A stretch of DNA of 10,119 bases from Gammaproteobacteria bacterium (GTDB lineage Bacteria > Gemmatimonadota > Gemmatimonadetes > Longimicrobiales > Gaopeijiaceae). Positions 1 through 6,794 of the stretch are shown here, one piece after another. The notes beneath the pieces are model-generated. The model saw only the letters and a list, made by a program, of their open reading frames with translations, was not told the origin of the DNA and ran no database searches. Position 1 is the stretch's first letter; each line of letters starts with the position of its first letter. The position numbers and the translations under genes were made by a program. The stretch lies in NCBI GenBank assembly GCA_024638345.1, contig JAHEKL010000087.1:1-10119 (forward strand). Reading direction: 5' to 3'.

Positions 1-1282
1 CATGGTCGGCGGGGGGAACTTCGATCGAAGGAAGACGAATGACGAACTCCGCCCCGCCCCCCTCTCGGTTGGAGGCCTGGACCTCACCTCCATGCGCACG
101 CACCACCTGGCGAACCATCGCCAAACCGAGGCCCGTCCCCTTTCTCTTCATGGTGAATTCGGGCTCCCAGATCCGCGAGAGCGCCTCTTCGGGAATGCCC
201 GTCCCGCGGTCGAGTACCCTCATCTCCACCCCACCGTCTAGACGGGTGAGCTTCAGGCGGATCGGATCCTCCTCGAGCGCTTCCTGTCCATCGACAGGGG
301 CAGATGCGGAGTGGAGGGATGCCCTCGACTCCACCGCGTCGTGAGCGTTCGCAAGCAGGTTTCGGACGACTCTGTCCAAGGCCTCCAGGTGTCCGAGAAT
401 GAAAATGGGCTCGTCGGGTTCGTCGAATCGGACTGATACCCCCTCGGCGGACAATCGACGGGCCAGAGTCACGAGAAGCTCCTTGAGGTCGATCGACGAC
501 ATCGGGCCTTCGGGAGGTCGACCGAACTGAGAGAACGCTCTTGCCAGCTCCTCCAAACGACCGATCTCGTCCCTCAGGACCTCCCCCGCAGCTGATACCG
601 CCGGCTCTTTGGAATGGACCACCCGGTCCGCAGCCATGGCCATCGGGGTGAGTGGATTACGGAGCTCGTGCGCGATCTTGCGTGCCATCGCCGACCAGCT
701 GCGCATGCGTGCCTGCTCCACGTCTCGCTTGCGGGCCAGCACCAACTCCTCGGAGGTCGTGCGAAGTGCATCGCGGAGCAGTGAGAACTCCGTGATCTCA
801 GAGGTCTCCTCACTCGAGTCGGAGGAGGGCAACGGTGCGCCTGAAGCGAGCGACCGAGTCCAAGCCACCAGTTCCTCGACGGGCCTCGAAAACCCTTTCG
901 AGAACCAATTCGCCGCGACAAGCGCCAGAAGACCCACGAGTACCACCAACACTATCGCGAGTAGAGGGAGAAGGATCAGCACACGTTCTCCTATGAACGC
1001 GTAGACGCGCGAGAACCGGACGGACTCGGCCAGCGCTGCCTGATGGCGCTCGGTCGCTGCCAGCAGCGCAGGCGCAGCGGACTCCTGGCCCTCGATCTGC
1101 TCGAAGAGCTCACGCCCTGAGTCCGCGACCTCGTCCCAGGCACCTGCGCTGCCCGTCGACAGCACGACCTCTCGGAGCACGATCGTCCCGGTGAGCAGCG
1201 TCAGCGCCGCTGGAATCACCGAAACGAGCATGAGCACCAGAAACATCCGGCCCCTGAGACTGGAAGGCGCGCCAATCTTCAT
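1..1282 (-). CDS. Transmembrane sensor histidine kinase, NtrY-like (3' end off window)
   Basis: Membrane sensor of a two-component system; it should autophosphorylate on a histidine and pass phosphate to a response regulator, which is not in this window and may lie beyond the left edge. 427 codons are visible, starting at ATG 1282 just after an in-frame TAG at 1286-1288. Visible order: TM1 about residues 13-36, a short extracytoplasmic segment 37-100, TM2 101-124, a HAMP-like linker about 125-178, and a HisKA helix with the H-box AHELRNPLTPM (His205). The ATPase domain follows with N-box NLLANAHDAV (308-317), G1 box DRGTGIP (358-364) and G2 box GTGLGL (382-387). The H-box context resembles the NtrY family, but there is no PAS domain. 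All catalytic motifs are intact, and at most a short C-terminal tail should be missing. It is last in the leftward gene cluster. The ligand cannot be inferred. No strong Shine-Dalgarno sequence is seen. Confidence 0.93.
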   Translation of the reverse strand, partial: MKIGAPSSLRGRMFLVLMLVSVIPAALTLLTGTIVLREVVLSTGSAGAWDEVADSGRELFEQIEGQESAAPALLAATERHQAALAESVRFSRVYAFIGERVLILLPLLAIVLVVLVGLLALVAANWFSKGFSRPVEELVAWTRSLASGAPLPSSDSSEETSEITEFSLLRDALRTTSEELVLARKRDVEQARMRSWSAMARKIAHELRNPLTPMAMAADRVVHSKEPAVSAAGEVLRDEIGRLEELARAFSQFGRPPEGPMSSIDLKELLVTLARRLSAEGVSVRFDEPDEPIFILGHLEALDRVVRNLLANAHDAVESRASLHSASAPVDGQEALEEDPIRLKLTRLDGGVEMRVLDRGTGIPEEALSRIWEPEFTMKRKGTGLGLAMVRQVVRAHGGEVQASNREGGGAEFVIRLPSIEVPPADH

Positions 1283-1544
1283 TCGCTAAGCGTTCCCAGG
1301 CACGGGTGAGGGGAGGGCGCTGCAACTGGGCGGAGACCCGGCCCTCCTGGCCGAGGAGGGTGATCACGGTTGTGCATGGAGGCGTGCGCGATATCGTGCG
1401 CTTTACCAAGATGAATCGATCGCCCCAGTCGCCGGCCCGAACCACTCCACTGGCGACTCCGGGAAGGTAGAGACCGGCCAGACCAAAGGGCAAGAAGAGG
1501 CTGTCGGCGTCGGGATCACGCGGCTCCTTGCTGCATTTGCTCAC
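1110..1544 (-). CDS. Possible small hypothetical protein overlapping gspE stop and kinase start
   Basis: I do not recognise this protein. A GTG at 1544 overlaps the gspE stop as GTGA, the 4-base arrangement typical of translationally coupled genes. The frame is open for 144 codons to TGA at 1110. The first 87 or so codons (to about 1283) fill the otherwise empty gap between gspE and the kinase. They have codon-third-position GC near 70%, like the neighbours, and read like a globular protein, with short stretches such as LPFGLAGLYLPG and GDWGDRFILV. The last 57 codons run out of frame over the kinase N-terminus and look like a shadow (Arg/Gly/Asp-rich). So either the gene overlaps the kinase by about 173 bases, a frameshift near 1283 hides an earlier stop, or the gap is not coding. 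No membrane segment or known motif is visible. Confidence 0.4.
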   Translation of the reverse strand: MSKCSKEPRDPDADSLFLPFGLAGLYLPGVASGVVRAGDWGDRFILVKRTISRTPPCTTVITLLGQEGRVSAQLQRPPLTRAWERLANEDWRAFQSQGPDVSGAHARFGDSSGADAAHRDDRAPRGRAVDGQRRCLGRGRGLRA

Positions 1545-3340
1545 GTGGGCATGGCTGGGGCTCGGCGCAGGCAATCGGGACAGAAGTGCCACTGCGGATC
1601 CAGGACCCGATCGCAGACGCACATGCGTGCCCGCGGCCACCCGCAGCGAGAGCAACCGGTAGCCCCTGAGGGCGCAGTCTCACCACACCGTGAGCAAGAT
1701 CTCGTCGTCGCAGCGACGTCTCCGAGGACGCGCGCGACCTCCGGAGGGTCCGTGATCCCCAAGGACACCTTCCGGCCGGCGTCGGCTGACATGGGCTTCA
1801 TCCCGGCCGCCTCGGCCCGACGCCGTATCTCTGTGGCGCCAGCCCGCGACGTGATCGCCTCACGCAGTTCGTCGGTGACGGTGAGGATCTGAAAGACCCC
1901 TGTGCGGCCGTGGTATCCTCCGTGACAGGCGCGACATCCGGAGTCGGTGCCTCGACAGCGTCGGCAGCGACGGCGAACCAGGCGCTGCGCGATGATTCCC
2001 GCCAGCCCTCCGGCGATGAGGTGGGGCTGGACGTCCATCTGCAGTAATCGGGTGATCGTCGCCGGAGCGTCGATGGTGTGCAGGGTGGAAAGCACCAGAT
2101 GGCCCGTGATTGCTGCGGACATCGCGATCTCCGCGGTTTCTCGATCGCGTATCTCACCCACCATGACGACGTCCGGGTCCTGCCGCAGAACCGAGCGCAG
2201 GGCCGCCGGAAACGTCAGCCCGGATCGAGGATTCACCTGAACCTGGCTGATCCCGTCGAGCCTGTACTCGATCGGGTCCTCCAGGGTGACGACGTTCAGG
2301 CACTCGCGGTCCACCTCACCCAAGGCTCCGAAGAGCGTCGAGGTCTTTCCGCTGCCCGTCGGGCCCGTGGCCAGGACGACCCCCTGTCCTCCGCGCAGAA
2401 TCTTGCGAAGGGAGCCGAGGTCCGCCTCCGAGAAGCCCAGCTCCGCCAGGTTCCTGGGGGCAGCACGAGGATCGAGGAATCGAAGCACGGCTTTCTCGCC
2501 GCCCTCGACCGGTAGCGTGGAGACGCGAACGCTCAGCGTCCGTCCCTCGGCTGTGAGGGCGAACCCGCCGTCCTGCGGGCGCCTCTTCACTGATATGTCC
2601 ATTCCGGCCAACACTTTGACACGGGCGAGGAACGACGTGCGAACGGCGGTTGGGAGCTGGGTCACCCGTCGAAGGATCCCGTCCACGCGCTCACGAATCA
2701 CCACCTCCTCGGCCTCCTGCTCGACGTGTAGGTCGCTGGCGCCCCCTTCGATCGACCGCCTGAGAAGGAGATCGACGAGGCGGATGAGAGGGGCTTCATC
2801 GGGGCCCGGAGCGACCCGTCCCGGAATCCTCGGGGAGACGTGAGAGGAACCGGGCAGCTGACGCGCCAGCTCGGTGACCTCTCCCTCGTAGGCGAGCCGC
2901 AGCCCGTCCCGCACCGCCGATGGCGTGGTGACCACCGGACGCACGCGACGGCCACTCAGAAACTGTAGATCGTCCACCGTCGAGAGATCGAGTGGGTCGG
3001 CCGTCGCCACGGTGAGGATGCGTCCGCTCAAGTCGATGGGCACCACGCGCCGCTGCCTTGCGAACGCGCCGCGCACCAGGCGAACCGCGCTGGGCTCCGG
3101 CTTCAGGGGGCCTGGTAAAAAGGGGAGTCCTAGCTGGTCGGAAAGCGCCCTCGCCACGACCTCGGGCTCAACGAGACGCGTACGAACGGCGAGCTCCCCT
3201 AGACGCTCCCCCGTTTCCCGCTGGATCTCGAGGAGACGCTCGAGGTCCGTCGACGAAAGTGCTCCCCGTTCGAGCAGGAGCGTGCCCAGGACCTTGGAGG
3301 ATCTCCTCGAGAGCGGGGGTCGGTGGAGCGATTCGGACAC
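1541..3340 (-). CDS. GspE/PilB-family secretion or pilus assembly ATPase with C-terminal zinc ribbons
   Basis: Cytoplasmic hexameric ATPase that powers type II secretion or type IV pilus extension; 599 aa. N-terminus: MshEN-like domain with two 24-residue motifs at 17-40 and 46-69, a fold that binds cyclic-di-GMP in some relatives. Core: Walker A GPTGSGKT (326-333), Asp box LEDPIEYR (353-360), Walker B region DVVMVGEIRD (390-399), His box ITGHLVLSTLHT (411-422), and the usual tetracysteine zinc site C459, C462, C469, C472. The protein then continues past the normal end into two further cysteine sets (C549, C552, C563, C566 and C574, C576, C587, C590), which resemble zinc ribbons and are not a standard part of the family. 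The GTG at 3340 is the only standard start after the upstream gene's stop at 3401, and its Shine-Dalgarno is weak. No GspF/PilC, pilin or secretin gene is in view, so pilus versus secretion cannot be decided. Confidence 0.95.
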   Translation of the reverse strand: MSESLHRPPLSRRSSKVLGTLLLERGALSSTDLERLLEIQRETGERLGELAVRTRLVEPEVVARALSDQLGLPFLPGPLKPEPSAVRLVRGAFARQRRVVPIDLSGRILTVATADPLDLSTVDDLQFLSGRRVRPVVTTPSAVRDGLRLAYEGEVTELARQLPGSSHVSPRIPGRVAPGPDEAPLIRLVDLLLRRSIEGGASDLHVEQEAEEVVIRERVDGILRRVTQLPTAVRTSFLARVKVLAGMDISVKRRPQDGGFALTAEGRTLSVRVSTLPVEGGEKAVLRFLDPRAAPRNLAELGFSEADLGSLRKILRGGQGVVLATGPTGSGKTSTLFGALGEVDRECLNVVTLEDPIEYRLDGISQVQVNPRSGLTFPAALRSVLRQDPDVVMVGEIRDRETAEIAMSAAITGHLVLSTLHTIDAPATITRLLQMDVQPHLIAGGLAGIIAQRLVRRRCRRCRGTDSGCRACHGGYHGRTGVFQILTVTDELREAITSRAGATEIRRRAEAAGMKPMSADAGRKVSLGITDPPEVARVLGDVAATTRSCSRCGETAPSGATGCSRCGWPRARMCVCDRVLDPQWHFCPDCLRRAPAMPT

Positions 3341-3400
3341 TTCACCAGCATCGGCCTCGAGTCGGGGCGTGGGAATGCGCGCCAGCGACCGCGTCCCGAA

Positions 3401-4339
3401 TCACTGGGACGCCGGGTCGGCGAAGCCGGGGCTGCCGTCCCAGTGAAGGCACGATTCCAACACGAATCCTGCCAGGTCTGTGAGCCGCTCCGGACTCTCG
3501 AGTCCCTCGGCGCGGTCTCCGAGGATCAGGCCGAGCGACGGGTTTCGCGTGTGACCCCCTCTTACGTCTTCGATGTTTCCGTGGTCACTGGCGACGATCA
3601 GCACGGTGTCCGGAGGCACTCTCGCAAGGAGGCCTCCGAGGAACTGATCGACGCGCTCCAACGCAGCCACTGCCCCGCTCATCCCACCGCGGTGACCGGC
3701 CGCGTCGGTGTAGTAGTGGGCGTACAGGGTGAGGTCGTGCTCGCTCGTGATGCGGGCCAGATTGACGCCCGCCTCCATCGCCGTCAGATCCGGGACATCG
3801 TCGTGCCCGAGGTGATGGATCCAGCCGTCGTTCACGATCTCCGAAGCGACTGCTTCCCCGCTCGAGAGCGCCAGGTGGTCTCGGTCGAGCAGCCCGGCGG
3901 CCTTCGCGGCCAGTGGCATCGCCGCCACGCGTTTGGTGTCGCGCCTTCCAGGAAACCCGCGAGGGTAGGCGTTCGCAAACGCCACCTGCAGACCCCGATC
4001 CACCGCCAGACTGAGGAAGCTGTCCTTCTCGAGAAGAGGGCGGAGCCGTACCGGAGGCCAGGGGCCGAAATGACGTCCGAAAAGCTGCGGCGCGTTGTGG
4101 CCGGTCAGAAGGGCAATCTGGCCGGTCCCACTTTGGGGAATCCCTTCGATCCCGAGGCAAGCGTCCAGCGGAAACGCGCGTCCACCAGGCCCACGCGTCG
4201 TGGGGGTGTCTAGGCTGGGCAGGTTTCCGTCGAGCGCGTCGGAAAGGGTCGGAAGATGGGCTCGGAAGAACGGGTTGACCGTGGCGTCCGGAATGCCGAT
4301 TCCGACACCGTCCAGGAAGAGGAAGACGACTCGCGCCAC
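3401..4339 (-). CDS. Alkaline-phosphatase-superfamily metalloenzyme (phosphoglycerate mutase/phosphopentomutase-like)
   Basis: 312-aa enzyme of the two-metal phosphatase/phosphomutase superfamily that includes cofactor-independent phosphoglycerate mutase and phosphopentomutase. Motifs appear in family order: N-terminal metal Asp in FLDGVG (D10), QSGTGQ with Ser70 in the place of the phosphorylated Ser/Thr nucleophile, YTDAAGH (D212, H216), SDHGN (D252, H253) and GGHT (H263). All expected metal ligands are present, so it should be active. It is shorter than iPGM (about 510 aa) and lacks that enzyme's large inserted domain, so it is more likely one of the compact, mostly uncharacterised metalloenzymes of the superfamily. 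Its substrate cannot be told from sequence. It begins with GTG at 4339, 24 bases after the stop of the upstream gene, and ends 60 bases before gspE, consistent with cotranscription. No signal peptide is visible, so it is probably cytoplasmic. Confidence 0.85.
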   Translation of the reverse strand: MARVVFLFLDGVGIGIPDATVNPFFRAHLPTLSDALDGNLPSLDTPTTRGPGGRAFPLDACLGIEGIPQSGTGQIALLTGHNAPQLFGRHFGPWPPVRLRPLLEKDSFLSLAVDRGLQVAFANAYPRGFPGRRDTKRVAAMPLAAKAAGLLDRDHLALSSGEAVASEIVNDGWIHHLGHDDVPDLTAMEAGVNLARITSEHDLTLYAHYYTDAAGHRGGMSGAVAALERVDQFLGGLLARVPPDTVLIVASDHGNIEDVRGGHTRNPSLGLILGDRAEGLESPERLTDLAGFVLESCLHWDGSPGFADPASQ

Positions 4340-4363
4340 GGGGCCATCCCGGGCGAGCCGACC

Positions 4364-4921
4364 CTAACCGGCCGGTCGCAGGTCGATGGTCACGCGGACG
4401 CCGAGATGGCCGATGTCGGCTCGCTCACGGACTGCGTCGCGAAGGCGAGGCTCCATCTTGCGGTACGCGCTCAGAACGCCGGACCGTAGATCCTCTCGCA
4501 GAAGTCTGAGCGCGTTGGCGTCCGGTCGATTGGTCTTGCTCACCTTTCGCGTCTCCTCCAGACGGGCTGGGAGAATCTCGAACGGACTGAGACCGACGTC
4601 GTCCATGCGTTCATGGTCGAGGTACGAGACCGTGACGCTGACGTCACCTCGTGCGTGATGATTGGAGATGTCGCCCACAGTTTGGAATCGCTGGGCCAGC
4701 CGTCGAATCTCGGGGCCAGACGCCGTTGCGATGTAGGCCTTCTCCACGAGCCCGAAGATACGTCTCAACCGCTCCCCGGGAGTCGCATCCAGATCGGGGA
4801 CCTCGGTGCCGAGTTCGCGAGCCGAGGCGTCCCTCGTGAAGTCCTCGCGGCCGTCGTCGTCTCGATTTCGCTCGCGGTCGATGTGATCGAGGATTCGGTC
4901 GGGATTGGTACGAAAGCTCAT
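4364..4921 (-). CDS. Unrecognised 185-aa charged soluble protein
   Basis: I do not recognise this family. ATG 4921 is chosen because GAGAAGG (4927-4933) lies 5 bases upstream; the reading frame is open further upstream to 5065, but that part looks non-coding. The protein is rich in Arg, Asp and Glu, has no cysteine, signal peptide or membrane segment, and is likely cytoplasmic. Residues 1-50 are very polar and probably disordered. Residues 50-85 and 115-170 look helical (LRRIFGLVEKAYIAT; LRLLREDLRSGVLSAYRKM). A short beta-like stretch, GDVSVTVSYLDHE, lies at 92-104, and the end, LGVRVTIDLRP, also looks like a strand. It is the first gene of the leftward cluster and lies 24 bases before the metalloenzyme gene, so it may act with it or with the secretion ATPase; that is inference only. 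Confidence 0.75.
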   Translation of the reverse strand: MSFRTNPDRILDHIDRERNRDDDGREDFTRDASARELGTEVPDLDATPGERLRRIFGLVEKAYIATASGPEIRRLAQRFQTVGDISNHHARGDVSVTVSYLDHERMDDVGLSPFEILPARLEETRKVSKTNRPDANALRLLREDLRSGVLSAYRKMEPRLRDAVRERADIGHLGVRVTIDLRPAG

Positions 4922-5124
4922 GCCTGCCTTCTCGAGGGTCGAGACGAGGTAACCTCTGCAATGGAGGATAACGATGGAGTGGGGAACGGGCCACGGGGAC
5001 AATTGAGCAGGGTGTACCCGGTTGGGGAGACCTCGGAGACCCCAGCCGCGCGGAGGATTGCGCAAGGGGCGGCGCGATCACAGGATGCCCCAGCCCGACA
5101 GCCACAACGGAGGATACGATCCGC
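4922..5124. promoter_or_regulatory. Divergent intergenic region
   Basis: These 203 bases lie between two genes that point away from each other, so promoters for both the leftward cluster and the Yip1-family gene are expected here. I could not pick convincing -35/-10 pairs on either strand. It holds the leftward Shine-Dalgarno GAGAAGG (4927-4933, minus strand), the rightward GGAGG (5109-5113) and a tandem GGAGACC repeat (5026-5041). No convincing ORF with coding character lies inside it. Confidence 0.5.
5026..5041. repeat. Tandem GGAGACC direct repeat
   Basis: Two perfect copies of GGAGACC (5026-5032 and 5035-5041) are separated by TC, giving a 9-base period within the divergent promoter region. 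Closely spaced direct repeats can be binding sites for a dimeric regulator, but a 7-mer pair can also arise by chance in this GC-rich sequence, and no cognate regulator is visible. Confidence 0.35.
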
Positions 5125-5856
5125 GTGACACCGATCGAGAGTGATCCGCCGAGTGAAACGCTGAGCGCTGCCGCGGCCTCGTCTCTCCCGAAGCGCGCAA
5201 TCTGGGCCTTCGTGTCCCCGGGGCGGCTCTTCGAGGAGCTTCGTATCCAGACGGGCCCAGGGAGCAAGGGCGGCCACTTTCGCACGATAGGAGCGCTGTT
5301 GCTCGGGGCTGTCCTGATCGCCGCCGGAAACGTGCTGATTCCGGTCGAGCTTTGGCAGCAGGTGATCAGGGAACAGCTGTTGGAGACTGGGCAGGAGCTC
5401 CCGGACGATCTTGGCGCGACAGTGGCGTTCGCTCGGTGGGCCGCGGCGATCGGACCCTTGGTGTTTTGGCCCGTGCTCGGAACTCTAATCGCAGGGATCT
5501 ACTGGCTGGTATTCGTAGCGGGGCTTGGCTATGAAGGCACTTTCCCCCGCTACCTCGCGGTGACCTCGCATGCGATCCTGGTCGGGGCGGTCGGGGCGCT
5601 CGCGCTGACCCCGCTCCGAATCTACACGCAGGACGTGGATCTCATGCTGACTCCTCTAGCGTTCCTCCCGACGCTGGAAGCGGGCTTTCTCTTTCGCATG
5701 TTTCGGTACCTGGATCTCTTCAACCTCTGGGCCTCTGCGCTGGTCGGGTTCGGAGCGTCGGTCATCGATGGAGCACGTGGAGCAGTAGCGTCGGTAGGTG
5801 TCGCGCTTGCAACGTCCCTACTGATCGCCGTGCTGCTCACCGCTTTCATTCCTTAG
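5125..5856 (+). CDS. Yip1-family integral membrane protein
   Basis: 243-aa polytopic membrane protein with the layout of the YIP1 (PF04893-type) family. A cytoplasmic N-terminus carries the signature-like AIWAFVSPGRLFEELR (25-40), followed by hydrophobic segments at about 55-75, 107-133, 146-166, 172-190, 199-215 and 222-242. The motif YLDLFNLWASALVGFG (195-210) matches the conserved family region before the last helices. Bacterial members have no firmly known function. The first 20 residues are polar and weakly conserved in style, so the start is uncertain; GTG 5125 was chosen because GGAGG (5109-5113) lies 11 bases upstream, which is rather far. It has its own promoter region to the left and converges on the DUF192 gene with a 10-base gap, so it is probably monocistronic. 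Confidence 0.85.
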   Translation: MTPIESDPPSETLSAAAASSLPKRAIWAFVSPGRLFEELRIQTGPGSKGGHFRTIGALLLGAVLIAAGNVLIPVELWQQVIREQLLETGQELPDDLGATVAFARWAAAIGPLVFWPVLGTLIAGIYWLVFVAGLGYEGTFPRYLAVTSHAILVGAVGALALTPLRIYTQDVDLMLTPLAFLPTLEAGFLFRMFRYLDLFNLWASALVGFGASVIDGARGAVASVGVALATSLLIAVLLTAFIP

Positions 5857-5866
5857 GCGAGAGGTC

Positions 5867-6343
5867 TCAGCGTCGCCCAAAGACGATGCGGGCCAGATCT
5901 CCCACTTCGACTCCCTGCTGAGCGTACCACCCCTGCGGGACCTCCAGCGCGAAGAGCGCGGCGCGGGCCGGTGTGTGCAGATCCTCGGTCTGAGGCTCCA
6001 TTTGCTGGATATCGACGATGACCTGGGATCGATCGAGCCACGCGATGTCCAGCGGGATCAGGGTATTCCTCATGAAGAACGCGTGCGGAAGCTCCTCTTC
6101 GAACACGAAGAGCATTCCCTCGCCGCCGTCGAGGGTCTCTCGGAACATCAATCCCTGCTGTCGCTCCGCCTGCGTATCGGCGACCTCCGCACGAACCGTA
6201 TCCGAGCCGAAGATGACCCAGGCGAATCCACGTGGAGGTCTGGCGCCATCTACTCCTGGCGTAGTGTCTCCCCCGGATCTCTCGCACCCCCAGAGCACCG
6301 ACGCGAGCGAGACCCAAACGAAAGCCCTGAGCGTTCCTTTCAT
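5867..6343 (-). CDS. DUF192 protein, probable lipoprotein
   Basis: 158-aa exported protein of the DUF192 family, whose function is not established. The N-terminus has basic K2 and R6, a hydrophobic stretch 7-18, and a lipobox-like SVLWGC ending in Cys20. Trp at the -2 position is unusual, so either lipoprotein processing or simple export is possible. The DUF192 core spans about 45-155, with its signatures in order: RQQGLMFRE (61-69), GMLFVFEE (76-83), FFMRNTLIPLDIAWLD (89-104) and ALEVPQGW (132-139). Residues 21-40 form a Gly/Pro-rich linker. ATG 6343 gives a complete signal sequence, though no clear Shine-Dalgarno precedes it. It is convergent with the Yip1-family gene (10 bases apart) and divergent from the Trm112-like gene, so it is likely transcribed alone. 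Confidence 0.92.
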   Translation of the reverse strand: MKGTLRAFVWVSLASVLWGCERSGGDTTPGVDGARPPRGFAWVIFGSDTVRAEVADTQAERQQGLMFRETLDGGEGMLFVFEEELPHAFFMRNTLIPLDIAWLDRSQVIVDIQQMEPQTEDLHTPARAALFALEVPQGWYAQQGVEVGDLARIVFGRR

Positions 6344-6499
6344 CCAAGACCCCGCAGATGTCGCAGGTTTCGAATCAGTCGCTGTGAATCAAGCGGCATG
6401 CTAACTTTCCCCGTTCATGGCGCAACCCGCGGGCCGCGCGACGACAGACGAGCCCGACGTCGGATACGAGGCCGTCCGAACCGATCCGAGGACGTTGAG
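6344..6499. promoter_or_regulatory. Divergent intergenic region between DUF192 and Trm112-like genes
   Basis: These 156 bases separate two outward-pointing genes and should carry both promoters. No clear -35/-10 pair can be named. GAGGA (6488-6492) lies 7 bases before the Trm112-like ATG and serves as its ribosome binding site. Confidence 0.45.
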
Positions 6500-6757
6500 A
6501 TGCTGGATCCAGAGCTATTGGAGATACTCGTCTGCCCCGAGACGAAAGAGCCTGTCCACTTGGCACAGACCGCCCTGCTGGATCGGCTGAACCAAGCCGT
6601 GGCCGACGGCCGAGTGGCTACCCGTGCGGGGGAGCCGGTGAAGGAGCGAATCGAGGCGGGATTGGTGAGGGAGGACGGCAGATACCTCTATCCGATCAAG
6701 GACGACATCCCCGTGATGCTCATCGACGAGTCCATCCCGCTGGGTGGGCTCGGCTGA
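6500..6757 (+). CDS. Trm112-like small protein (UPF0434/YcaR type)
   Basis: 85-aa protein of the Trm112 family. In eukaryotes and archaea Trm112 activates methyltransferases that modify tRNA, rRNA and release factors; the bacterial relatives have no settled role but may do something similar. The N-terminal signature LLEILVCPETKEP (6-18) and the C-terminal YLYPIKDDIPVMLIDE (62-77) are the two family hallmarks. Between them is a helical insert, LDRLNQAVADGR and AGEPVKERIEAG, also seen in the longer bacterial versions. Only one cysteine (C12) remains, so it cannot form the four-cysteine zinc site of the eukaryotic protein, which is common in bacterial members. ATG 6500 is fixed by the family start and by GAGGA (6488-6492). 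The frame is open far upstream over the DUF192 gene, but that part is antisense shadow. Confidence 0.9.
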   Translation: MLDPELLEILVCPETKEPVHLAQTALLDRLNQAVADGRVATRAGEPVKERIEAGLVREDGRYLYPIKDDIPVMLIDESIPLGGLG

Positions 6758-6763
6758 GCAGGA

Positions 6764-6791
6764 TCGCGGTCCGCGACAGGGTTCACGACCC
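6764..6791. terminator. Two small hairpins between convergent genes
   Basis: In the 37-base gap between the Trm112-like and VWA stops, two short perfect stems lie back to back: TCGCG-GTC-CGCGA (6764-6776) and GGGT-TCACG-ACCC (6779-6791). The position suits a shared bidirectional terminator. Stems are only 5 and 4 bp and no T-tract follows on either strand, so intrinsic termination is weakly supported. Confidence 0.3.
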
Positions 6792-6794
6792 AGA

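Noticed and set aside
3323..4213. 296-codon plus-strand frame antisense to the metalloenzyme gene
   Set aside because: The minus-strand frame carries the full ordered set of superfamily motifs; this one shows only shadow-type composition.
4922..5065. 48-codon N-terminal extension of the 185-aa protein
   Set aside because: The extension has no protein-like character and the ATG at 4921 has a well-placed GAGAAGG, so the shorter form is preferred.
4644..5285. 213-codon minus-strand frame across the divergent intergenic region
   Set aside because: It overlaps both the 185-aa gene and the Yip1-family gene out of frame and is Arg/Pro/Ser-rich with no motif.
6417..6590. Short plus-strand frame starting ATG 6417 before the Trm112-like gene
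   Set aside because: Under 60 codons, no ribosome site, and most of it overlaps the Trm112-like gene out of frame.
5975..6757. 260-codon plus-strand frame that could extend the Trm112-like protein upstream
   Set aside because: The upstream 175 codons are antisense to the DUF192 gene and lack family similarity; the family start and a ribosome site fix ATG 6500.
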